Below are positions 1-4,936 of a DNA stretch of 5,360 nt, in pieces. The notes under the pieces were generated by a model. That model worked only from the letters and a program-made list of their open reading frames with translations. It had not been told where the DNA came from and did no database searches. Both the position numbers and the translations under genes were made by a program. Origin of the DNA: Actinomycetota bacterium (lineage in GTDB: Bacteria; Actinomycetota; Acidimicrobiia; IMCC26256; PALSA-610); NCBI GenBank assembly GCA_005779345.1, contig SXJQ01000033.1:1-5360 (forward strand). The letters are read 5' to 3'. Within the stretch, counting starts at the first letter, position 1, and each line of letters begins with the position of its first letter.

Positions 1-320
1 ATGAGCGCGTCGCCGACGGGGACCGAGAGGATGCGACCGGTCGCCTTGACCGCCATGCCCTCCTCGATCTCGTCCGCGGCACCGAGGACGACAGCGCCGA
101 TCGAGTCCTCGTCGAGGTTCAACGCGAGACCGAGCACGCCGCCCTCGAACTCGAGGAGTTCGTTCACCGCGGCGCCGGGGAGACCCTGCACCCGGGCGAC
201 GCCGTCGGCGACCTCGAGCACACGACCGACCTGCTCCTGGCTGGTCTTGGGCGTGAAGCTCGTGACGTGCTCGCGGAGCGCGTCGGCGATCTCCGTTGCG
301 TTGATCGTGAGTTCTGCCAT
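1..320 (-). CDS. atpA: F1Fo ATP synthase subunit alpha, N-terminal part (partial gene)
   Basis: The gene starts at ATG 320-318 and runs off the left edge; 106 residues are readable. It encodes the non-catalytic nucleotide-binding subunit of the F1 alpha3beta3 head. The N-terminal helix MAELTINATEIADALREH is followed by the beta-barrel crown domain with VGRVLEVADGVARVQGLPGA (31-50), LEFEGGVLGLALNLDEDSIG (56-75) and VKATGRILSVPVGDAL (91-106), all typical of alpha. The Walker A motif lies beyond the window, so nucleotide binding cannot be checked. The start overlaps the atpH stop by one base and has GAAGGA upstream. The position directly after atpH is the standard order. Confidence 0.97.
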   Translation of the reverse strand, partial: MAELTINATEIADALREHVTSFTPKTSQEQVGRVLEVADGVARVQGLPGAAVNELLEFEGGVLGLALNLDEDSIGAVVLGAADEIEEGMAVKATGRILSVPVGDAL

Positions 321-844
321 CAGATCTGTTCCTTCAGCTGGTCGATCCGGTTGCGGACCGAGCCGTCGATGACGATGTCGCCGATGCGGGCCACGATGCC
401 GCCGAGCACGCTGTCGTCGACCACGACCTTCACCTCGACCTGCTTGCCCGTGGCCTTGCCGAGCGCAGCAGCGAGACGCGACACCTGCTCGTCGGAGAGG
501 GCCACCGCGCTGCGGACTTCGGCGACCTCGCGGCTGCGCGACTCGGCGCTCAGCTCGACGAACCGGTCGATGATCTCGGGGAGGTGGCTCGCACGCCCGA
601 TGCCGACGATGAACGAGGCGATCGCCTTGCTCGCGATGAGCGCTTTGCCGCCCAGCAGGTCCTCCACCACGGCCTGACGGCGGGCGGCGGGGATCCCCGG
701 GTCGGAGAGCGCCATCCGCAGGTCGTCGTTGGCCTCGAAGGTCCGGGCGAAGCGGAAGAGCTCGTCTTCGGCCTCGGCGAGGAATCCCTCGGCCGCGACG
801 ATCTCGTAGATCGCCCGCGCGTAGGCGTCGACGCGGTTGCTCAT
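320..844 (-). CDS. atpH: F1Fo ATP synthase subunit delta (OSCP homologue)
   Basis: The delta subunit (174 residues, normal length) sits on top of the F1 head and ties it to the b stalk. The N-terminal half (about 1-105) is helical and starts with the family pattern VDAYARAIYEIV (5-16). The C-terminal part carries the conserved strand region VDDSVLGGIVARIGDIVIDG (141-160) ending in SVRNRIDQLKEQI. The ATG is at 844, 3 nt after the atpF stop. The TGA at 322-320 overlaps the atpA ATG by one base (TGATG), suggesting reinitiation. It is a separate gene here, unlike mycobacteria, where delta is fused to a b-like segment. Identity is clear from the C-terminal motif and the gene order. Confidence 0.96.
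   Translation of the reverse strand: MSNRVDAYARAIYEIVAAEGFLAEAEDELFRFARTFEANDDLRMALSDPGIPAARRQAVVEDLLGGKALIASKAIASFIVGIGRASHLPEIIDRFVELSAESRSREVAEVRSAVALSDEQVSRLAAALGKATGKQVEVKVVVDDSVLGGIVARIGDIVIDGSVRNRIDQLKEQI
330..335 (-). promoter_or_regulatory. Ribosome binding site of atpA
   Basis: GAAGGA on the minus strand within the final atpH codons, 9 nt before the ATG at 320-318. It supports that start and the TGATG junction. Confidence 0.65.
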
Positions 845-847
845 GGC

Positions 848-1573
848 CTAGTTGCTCCCCACCTGATCGATGTAGCTGTCGATGAGCGCCTGCTGGGTCG
901 CGGGGTCGAGGTTGCGCTCGACGATCTTCCCGGCGAGTTCCACCGACATCGACGCAACCTGGGTCCGCAGGTCGGCGAGGGCACGATCGCTCGCCAACGC
1001 GATGTCGGCCTGCGCCCGCGTCCGGATCTGCGCGGCGTCGCTCTCGGCCTGGGCGATCAGGTCGCGTCGCACGGTGTCGGCGTCCTGACGGGCGGCGTCG
1101 ACGATGCGGGCACCCTCGTTGCGCGAATCCGCGAGCTGAGCCCGGTACTGCTCGAGCTCTTGGTTCGCCGACGTCTTGGCCGCCTCGGCCGCCTCGAGAT
1201 CGCCGCGGATCTTGTCGGAACGTGCCTGCATCGCCTTCTTCAGCTGCGGCAACGCGTACTTGCCGACGACCAGCATGACGAGGAGCCAGGCGAGGCCGCC
1301 CCAGATCACCTCGGGCCACTTCGGCAGGATCGGGCTCTTCTCCGAGAAGCAGTCCTCGATGAGGTCGGCACGGTCGGCCTCGGGCGCGGTGACGAGCGCG
1401 AAGAGCTCCTCGCCCTCGCACTCACCGACCCCGGGAACCTCGGCCGACTCCTCGCGGAACTGAACCGTGACGTGTTCGCCCTCCGCGCCCTCGGTCGCCG
1501 CGTGCGCGGGGACGGAGAGCATGAGCGGCGCAGCGGCAATGGTGCCGGCGACCAACAGTCGTCGGATGCGCAT
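848..1573 (-). CDS. atpF: F1Fo ATP synthase subunit b with signal peptide and acidic N-terminal extension
   Basis: Subunit b is the peripheral-stalk protein joining Fo to F1. Here it has 241 residues against about 155-175 in typical bacterial b subunits. Residues 1-25 look like a signal peptide: basic MRIRR, a hydrophobic core, and VPAHA before Ala26. Residues 26-85 are strongly acidic (about 16 Asp/Glu, 3 Arg/Lys in 26-80) with Cys52 and Cys75. The normal b architecture follows: a membrane anchor at about 88-108 (WGGLAWLLVMLVVGKYALP), then a long charged coiled coil from about 110 to 215, and a C-terminal end that contacts delta. The ATG at 1573 has a strong SD, and the extension keeps G/C third positions, so it is truly coding. 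Topology is consistent: b normally has its N-terminus outside. The TAG stop at 850-848 is 3 nt from atpH. Identity is secure; the role of the extension is unknown. Confidence 0.94.
   Translation of the reverse strand: MRIRRLLVAGTIAAAPLMLSVPAHAATEGAEGEHVTVQFREESAEVPGVGECEGEELFALVTAPEADRADLIEDCFSEKSPILPKWPEVIWGGLAWLLVMLVVGKYALPQLKKAMQARSDKIRGDLEAAEAAKTSANQELEQYRAQLADSRNEGARIVDAARQDADTVRRDLIAQAESDAAQIRTRAQADIALASDRALADLRTQVASMSVELAGKIVERNLDPATQQALIDSYIDQVGSN
855..863 (-). promoter_or_regulatory. Ribosome binding site of atpH
   Basis: GGTGGGGAG on the minus strand lies within the last atpF codons, about 10 nt before the ATG at 844. With only 3 nt between atpF and atpH, coupling is also likely. 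Confidence 0.6.
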
Positions 1574-1579
1574 GGCGCG

Positions 1580-1588
1580 TCCTTCCTT
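1580..1588 (-). promoter_or_regulatory. Ribosome binding site of atpF
   Basis: AAGGAAGGA on the minus strand, 6 nt before the ATG at 1573, inside the 30-nt atpE-atpF gap. It matters because it supports the long form of AtpF with the N-terminal extension. Confidence 0.8.
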
Positions 1589-1603
1589 CGTGAGCGTTGC
1601 GAT

Positions 1604-1843
1604 CTAGAGGAACGTGACGACGAAACCGATGAGCGCGAGCGCCTCGGCGAACGCGATACCGAGGAACATCGTGGTTCGGACCTGACCGGCCATCTCGGGT
1701 TGCCGGGCCATGGCCTGGACCGACTGGCCGACGAGCGTGCCGATGCCGATGCCGGGGCCGATGGCCGCGAGGCCGTACCCGACGGCGCGCAGGCCGCCCT
1801 CGACGTCTCCGGTGGTCTCGGCCAGCGTGAGCAGGGATCGCAC
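1604..1843 (-). CDS. atpE: F1Fo ATP synthase subunit c
   Basis: This 79-residue helical hairpin forms the proton-carrying rotor ring. Helix 1 spans about 17-40 and contains the glycine-rich packing motif GPGIGIGTLVG (29-39). The polar loop has the conserved RQP (47-49) that contacts the central stalk. Helix 2 spans about 54-79 and carries the proton-binding carboxylate Glu67 in GIAFAEALALIG. The Na+-type ligands are absent: the positions of the Ilyobacter Gln32 and Ser66 are Ile34 and Ala68, so H+ coupling is predicted. The start is GTG at 1843 with AAGGAGA 7 nt upstream; TAG ends the gene at 1606-1604. It is 83 nt after atpB and 30 nt before atpF. Length and motifs are ordinary for the family. 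Confidence 0.97.
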   Translation of the reverse strand: MRSLLTLAETTGDVEGGLRAVGYGLAAIGPGIGIGTLVGQSVQAMARQPEMAGQVRTTMFLGIAFAEALALIGFVVTFL

Positions 1844-1850
1844 TGGTGGT

Positions 1851-1857
1851 TCTCCTT
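1851..1857 (-). promoter_or_regulatory. Strong ribosome binding site of atpE
   Basis: AAGGAGA on the minus strand, 7 nt before the GTG at 1843-1841. It is a near-perfect SD, fixes the GTG start, and fits the high synthesis needed for the multicopy c subunit. Confidence 0.8.
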
Positions 1858-1863
1858 GGTTCG

Positions 1864-1883
1864 CCAGGTCGTACCGGACCTGG
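1864..1883 (-). promoter_or_regulatory. Intercistronic hairpin upstream of atpE
   Basis: On the minus strand CCAGGTC (1883-1877) and GACCTGG (1870-1864) form a perfect 7-bp stem with a 6-nt loop (CGGTAC). It lies in the 83-nt atpB-atpE gap, 6 nt before the strong atpE SD, and is not followed by a U-tract. It could protect or delimit the atpE message or hold the SD region open. Subunit c is needed in many copies per enzyme, and in E. coli the sequence upstream of atpE enhances its translation, so an analogous role is a reasonable inference. Confidence 0.45.
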
Positions 1884-1926
1884 TGTTGGTTGATGTGACG
1901 CGAAGCCGTTGCGTGGTGCGTGGTGC

Positions 1927-2715
1927 CTAGTGCTCCTCACTCGCCGACTCGGCGATGTAGACCGCCGTGAGGGTGGTGAAGATGTACGCCTGCAAGACGG
2001 CGACGAGCAGCTCGAACACCGTCATGAACAGGAGCATGAAGAACGCGAGCGGGCTGAACAGCAACTGGATCGAACCGCTGTTGCGAACCCAGAACAGCTC
2101 GTGGGTCATGAGCGCGAACACGGCGAGCAGGATGTGCCCGGCGACCATGTTGGCGAAGAGTCGGACGGCCAGCGAGAAGGGCCGCACGAGGAACTTCGAG
2201 ACGAACTCGATGGGCGCCACGAGGATGTAGAGCGCCTTGGGCACGCCGGGCGGGAAGATCGCCTTCAGGATGTACAACGGGCCCTGGTGCTTGAAGCCGA
2301 CGCCGATGAAGACCAACCAGGTGACGAGCGAGAGGAACAGCGGGATCCCGAATCGCGACGTCGCCGGGAACTGGATGAACGGTGCCGTCGCCCAGATGTT
2401 GATGAAGAAGATGAAGAAGAACGTGCAGGTGAGGAACGGCGTCCACTGCTTGCCGTAGCCGTGGTGATCACCGATGACCGGGACCGCGATCTGCTCCTCG
2501 ATGAGTTCGTAGCTCATCTCCGCCGCGTTCTGTACACCCGTCGGCACGAGCGCCTTCTTGCGGGCGCCGCCGACGAAGAGCCACACGCACAACGAGGTCG
2601 AGACCAGCGCCATGATGGCGACCTTGTTGATCTCGTAGAACGTGTTGTCGAACGCGACGCCCTTCCACTGGAAGAGCTCGCTCACCCCGTGGGGGAAGAG
2701 TTCGGCGAGGATCAC
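1927..2715 (-). CDS. atpB: F1Fo ATP synthase subunit a
   Basis: Subunit a (262 residues, normal length) is the integral stator protein that forms the two proton half-channels against the c-ring. The core signature RPFSLAVRLFANMVAGH (178-194) holds the essential arginine Arg185 (E. coli Arg210) and Asn189 (Asn214). LQAYIFTTLTAVYI (241-254) holds Gln242 (Gln252). His194 and Glu235 occupy the places of E. coli Glu219 and His245, a reciprocal exchange. Hydrophobic helices are at about 31-50, 92-113, 124-141, 160-173, 181-204 and 216-255 (two). The start is GTG at 2715, supported by AAGGAG 5 nt upstream (2726-2721) and the 4-nt overlap with atpI. The TAG stop is at 1929-1927. An 83-nt gap separates it from atpE. 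Confidence 0.97.
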   Translation of the reverse strand: MILAELFPHGVSELFQWKGVAFDNTFYEINKVAIMALVSTSLCVWLFVGGARKKALVPTGVQNAAEMSYELIEEQIAVPVIGDHHGYGKQWTPFLTCTFFFIFFINIWATAPFIQFPATSRFGIPLFLSLVTWLVFIGVGFKHQGPLYILKAIFPPGVPKALYILVAPIEFVSKFLVRPFSLAVRLFANMVAGHILLAVFALMTHELFWVRNSGSIQLLFSPLAFFMLLFMTVFELLVAVLQAYIFTTLTAVYIAESASEEH

Positions 2716-3188
2716 GCCTGCTCCTTATTGGTGTCCGCTGACAACTGGTCGGCCGTGGGCTTCAAGCCGGGGTACGCGAGCGTGAGGCTCACGTGGCGCA
2801 TCTCCCAGAACAGCAGCCCGAGGTGGGCAGCAACGAGGACGATGCAGAACGTCGCGAAGTGCACCGCGTCGACCTGCTTGACCGCGAGGCCGAGCACGGT
2901 GATGACCGCGAGCCGAACGACGAAGCTCAACAACGCGGCGCCGAGCAACGCGCCGGTGCTGATTCGAGCCGCCCAACCGAGCGCCGACGCGGCGACGAGG
3001 AAGTTCACCGAGACGACCGCGAGCGCGCAGAGCGCTCCGAGCGCGCCGCCACTGCCCTCGACGATCGCCGCGATCACCACCACCGCGGGAGCGACGTAGA
3101 CGGCGTGTTTGGCGATGTCGCGCGCGATCGTGACCTCGATGCGGTCGTGCGCACCGGCGACCGGAGCGAACATCGTGCTGTCGCTCAT
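2712..3188 (-). CDS. atpI: AtpI-like Fo assembly protein
   Basis: This 158-residue protein has four hydrophobic segments (about 27-43, 48-70, 78-103 and 108-128) and a polar C-terminal tail. Its position immediately before subunit a, its size and its four-helix topology match the AtpI/UncI group, whose members help c-ring assembly or stability in several bacteria. The sequence family is poorly conserved. The WEMRHVSLTLAYPGLKP stretch (128-144) after the last helix resembles my recollection of actinobacterial AtpI-like proteins encoded next to atpB, but I cannot verify that here. The ATG at 3188 overlaps the atpZ stop (ATGA). Its TGA overlaps the atpB GTG (GTGA), so translation is probably coupled through atpZ-atpI-atpB. 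The SD is modest (GGTGAT at 3197-3192). Confidence 0.78.
   Translation of the reverse strand: MSDSTMFAPVAGAHDRIEVTIARDIAKHAVYVAPAVVVIAAIVEGSGGALGALCALAVVSVNFLVAASALGWAARISTGALLGAALLSFVVRLAVITVLGLAVKQVDAVHFATFCIVLVAAHLGLLFWEMRHVSLTLAYPGLKPTADQLSADTNKEQA
2721..2726 (-). promoter_or_regulatory. Ribosome binding site of atpB
   Basis: AAGGAG on the minus strand, 5 nt before the GTG at 2715. It lies within the last codons of atpI and supports the non-ATG start and independent initiation in addition to coupling. Confidence 0.75.
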
Positions 3189-3487
3189 CGGATCACCGTC
3201 TTGCCGGCGTCGGCGGCCGCGTGGGCGAGCTTGCGCCAGGGCTTGTTGTCCTCGTGCTCACGCATTCGTGCCTGGTAGCGGTAGTAGAGCGTCGCCGCGC
3301 CGCCACCGAAGCCGGCGAGGATCCCGACGAGCACGAACAACGGAGCGGTACCGAACTGTGCGTCGGCGAGGCGGCCGAGCACCCCGAAGAGCACGGGACC
3401 GACGGCGAAGGTGATCGCCTGGGTGAACGCGTCGGTGTCGCCGACCACCTTCGTGCGACGCCAACCGCGCCGTGCCTGCTCGCTCAC
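3185..3487 (-). CDS. atpZ: AtpZ-like small membrane protein of the ATP synthase operon
   Basis: This 100-residue protein has two predicted membrane helices (about 22-38 and 48-68), a basic N-terminus and a charged C-terminus. GRLADAQFGTAPLFVLVG (38-55) is the typical AtpZ/AtpI-family segment: a Gly/Asp turn, then a Thr-Pro entry to the second helix. Such proteins accompany AtpI in many atp operons. They are implicated in Fo or c-ring assembly and, for Bacillus AtpIZ, proposed to move Mg2+/Ca2+. The start is GTG at 3487-3485. An in-frame TGA at 3514-3512 with no usable start codon between makes this the most upstream possibility. SD pairing is weak, and the start region is part of a 14-bp tandem repeat. 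The TGA stop overlaps the ATG of the next gene by 4 nt (ATGA). The family call is good; the atpZ rather than atpI name rests on length and the two-helix layout. Confidence 0.8.
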   Translation of the reverse strand: MSEQARRGWRRTKVVGDTDAFTQAITFAVGPVLFGVLGRLADAQFGTAPLFVLVGILAGFGGGAATLYYRYQARMREHEDNKPWRKLAHAAADAGKTVIR

Positions 3488-3518
3488 TCGTGCTCGCTCA
3501 CTCGTGCTCGTTCACTCA
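3477..3518 (-). repeat. Three 14-bp tandem repeats covering the atpZ start region
   Basis: On the plus strand TGCTCGCTCACTCG occurs at 3477-3490 and again, identical, at 3491-3504, followed by TGCTCGTTCACTCA (12 of 14 matches) at 3505-3518. On the coding strand each unit carries GTGA(G/A)CGAGCA, so the atpZ start codon and its first codons are copied twice upstream, out of frame because 14 is not a multiple of 3. Confidence 0.9.
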
Positions 3519-3530
3519 CTCAGGGCCCCT

Positions 3531-3552
3531 CGGCGCGCGCCGGTGCGCGCCG
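3531..3552 (-). promoter_or_regulatory. GC-rich hairpin in the atpZ leader
   Basis: CGGCGCGC (3552-3545 on the minus strand) pairs perfectly with GCGCGCCG (3538-3531) around a 6-nt loop. The hairpin sits between the candidate promoter and the atpZ start, ending 43 nt before the GTG, so it would form in the 5' leader of the atp mRNA. No U-tract follows, so a simple terminator is unlikely. A role in mRNA stability or translation is possible. GC-rich DNA makes chance stems common. Confidence 0.4.
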
Positions 3553-3569
3553 CTTGTGAATGTTTTCGC

Positions 3570-3599
3570 AATCTATGGAGCCGATCGAGGGCTTCGCAA
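3570..3599 (-). promoter_or_regulatory. Candidate sigma70-type promoter for the atp operon
   Basis: On the minus strand a -35-like TTGCGA (3599-3594) is followed after 18 bp by a -10-like TAGATT (3575-3570), which matches the actinobacterial TANNNT consensus. It lies in the most AT-rich patch of the 190-bp gap before atpZ. Initiation would be expected near 3563, giving a leader of roughly 75 nt before the atpZ GTG. This is motif-based only. Confidence 0.45.
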
Positions 3600-3617
3600 A
3601 CCGGAGCGGCCCGAATC

Positions 3618-3644
3618 CCGGATCTGCTCAGGCCCGAGATCCGG
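3618..3644 (-). terminator. Terminator-like inverted repeat after the wecA-like gene
   Basis: CCGGATCT (3644-3637 on the minus strand) pairs perfectly with AGATCCGG (3625-3618), an 8-bp stem with an 11-nt loop. It begins about 34 nt past the wecA stop and is built from two adjacent copies of the 17-bp repeat. There is no U-tract after the stem, so it is not a canonical intrinsic terminator. It may slow or end glyA-wecA transcription before the atp promoter, or be only a by-product of the repeats. Confidence 0.3.
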
Positions 3645-3687
3645 TCAGGCCCGAGATCCGGTCAGGCCCGGATCCGCTCAGGCCCGA
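3621..3687 (-). repeat. Four tandem 17-bp repeats spanning the wecA stop codon
   Basis: On the minus strand the unit is TCGGGCCTGACCGGATC. Copies lie at 3687-3671, 3670-3655 (first base missing, 16 bp), 3654-3638 and 3637-3621, differing at only one or two positions. The first copy contains the last codons and the TGA stop of the wecA-like gene (CGG GCC TGA), so the array looks like repeated duplication of the gene's own 3' end into the intergenic space. Each copy repeats the CGGGCCTGA stop context. No function is known to me. Confidence 0.9.
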
Positions 3688-4922
3688 CGCCGCGACTCGA
3701 GTTCGACGACCGGCGCGGGCGTCTCGGGCTGTGCTGCCGCGTCTCCACCCGCGGCCGTCGGCTCCACCGCGGCCGGGTGACGCGCCTGGACGCTGCGCCG
3801 GCGAGCGGTGCGCACCCCGGGATGGAACGCCGCATACAGGATCAAAGCCATCGCGGCGATCGCAAACGGCACGAGCGCGTTCAGGTTCACGCCGCCCCCG
3901 GTGCCGTCGCCCGCGAGCGTCGGCGCGAGGGCGACGCCCGAGAGCAACGCGGTCCAGGCCCAAAGGATCGCGACCGCGCGCCGCGGCCCGTGCCCGAGGC
4001 GCACGAGTCGGTGGTGGATGTGGTCGCGATCCGCCGCCGACCACTGCCGGCCCCGCAAGAGGCGTCGGAAGAAGGAGAAGATCGTGTCGACCACCGGGAC
4101 CCCGAGGATCACGATCGGGATCACGAGCGGGGCGAAGAAGAAGTACGTGTTCCCCGAGAACGCGAAGTCGGTGCGTCCGCCGACGGTGATCGTGGGCACT
4201 GCGAGCAACAACCCGAGGAACAGCGCACCCGAGTCACCCATGATGATGCGCGCCGGATTGAAGTTGAACGGGAGGAAGCCGAGGCAGACGCCGACAGTCA
4301 CGATCGCGACGAGCGGAGCGACGTTGGAACCCTCCAGGAACCCTTGATCGAACAGACGGTCGGAGAACAAGAAGAACGCGGCGCCGGCGATCGCCGCAAT
4401 TCCTGCGGCGAGGCCGTCGAGACCGTCGATCAGGTTGATCGCGTTCGTCAACAGCACGACCCACAAGACCGTCACGAGCGGTGCGAGATCGGGCGAGAGC
4501 ACGACCGTGTCGAGGTCGCCGACGTTGAACGGCACGCGGAAGAAGAACATCGTCACACCGAAGCGGGCGAGCACCGACGCCGCCAGCACGATGCCTGCGA
4601 CCTTTGCAGGCGGCGACACGTCTTGGCGGTCGTCGAGCAACCCGACCAACACGATCACGACCGCGGCGACGACGATGCCGAGCGGTTCGGAGTTGTCGCG
4701 GAACATTTCGGCGAACTGGTCCATGCGCCAGGCGACCGCCATCGCGGCGAGGAACCCGGCCAACAACGCGATCCCGCCGACGTCGGGCATCGCTACGACG
4801 TGCATCGATCGGTCGTCGGGCTGCTTGACCCACCCGGCGCGGCGCGCGAGCGGGATCGCGACCGCCGTCACGATCGCGGTGACCGCGGCCCCGACGGCCA
4901 GCACGAGGAGGTAGCCACCCAT
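3678..4922 (-). CDS. wecA: WecA/Rfe/TagO-type polyprenyl-phosphate N-acetylhexosamine-1-phosphate transferase
   Basis: This 414-residue polytopic membrane protein belongs to the MraY/WecA/TagO family. Members transfer a sugar-1-phosphate from a UDP-sugar (UDP-GlcNAc for WecA) to a polyprenyl phosphate at the inner face of the membrane, starting cell-envelope glycan synthesis. Visible motifs are PDDRSMHVVAMPDVGG (35-50), LLDDRQD (95-101, the Asp pair of the Mg2+/catalytic site), TNAINLIDGLDGLA (159-172), FNFNPARIIMGDSGALFLG (219-237) and DRDHIHHRL (298-306). The HIHHRL form points to WecA/TagO rather than MraY. About ten hydrophobic segments are present. Residues after about 370 form an Arg/Ala/Pro-rich tail, probably cytoplasmic. 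The ATG is at 4922, 14 nt after the glyA stop, with only a weak GAGAAG-like SD. The actinobacterial orthologue (rfe/wecA) typically lies directly upstream of the atp operon, as here. The exact sugar cannot be read from sequence. The TGA stop lies inside a tandem repeat. Confidence 0.9.
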   Translation of the reverse strand: MGGYLLVLAVGAAVTAIVTAVAIPLARRAGWVKQPDDRSMHVVAMPDVGGIALLAGFLAAMAVAWRMDQFAEMFRDNSEPLGIVVAAVVIVLVGLLDDRQDVSPPAKVAGIVLAASVLARFGVTMFFFRVPFNVGDLDTVVLSPDLAPLVTVLWVVLLTNAINLIDGLDGLAAGIAAIAGAAFFLFSDRLFDQGFLEGSNVAPLVAIVTVGVCLGFLPFNFNPARIIMGDSGALFLGLLLAVPTITVGGRTDFAFSGNTYFFFAPLVIPIVILGVPVVDTIFSFFRRLLRGRQWSAADRDHIHHRLVRLGHGPRRAVAILWAWTALLSGVALAPTLAGDGTGGGVNLNALVPFAIAAMALILYAAFHPGVRTARRRSVQARHPAAVEPTAAGGDAAAQPETPAPVVELESRRRA

Positions 4923-4936
4923 CGCGGCTCAGCTTC

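Noticed and set aside
1604..1843. Na+-coupled c subunit
   Set aside because: The residues that coordinate Na+ in Ilyobacter-type c subunits are replaced by Ile34 and Ala68; only the carboxylate Glu67 is present.
584..1930. Long open frame on the plus strand (448 codons) opposite atpH, atpF and atpE
   Set aside because: It is rich in Arg, Gly, Asp and Glu with no recognisable domain, and it runs antisense to three secure genes. Long antisense frames are expected in GC-rich coding DNA.
1909..3099. Plus-strand frame of 396 codons opposite atpB and atpI
   Set aside because: Low-complexity Arg/Asp/Glu composition, no SD-supported start, and fully covered by conserved minus-strand genes.
3531..3552. 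Canonical intrinsic terminator ahead of atpZ
   Set aside because: The stem is strong but no U-tract follows on the minus strand, and it lies after the candidate promoter, so it would block the operon.
3621..3687. CRISPR array
   Set aside because: The 17-bp units are directly contiguous with no spacers, only four in number, and overlap a stop codon; no cas genes nearby.
3678..4922. MraY (phospho-MurNAc-pentapeptide translocase)
   Set aside because: The HIHHRL motif and the NAINLIDGLDGLA variant fit WecA/TagO better, and the position next to the atp operon matches rfe/wecA. MraY normally sits in the division and cell-wall cluster.
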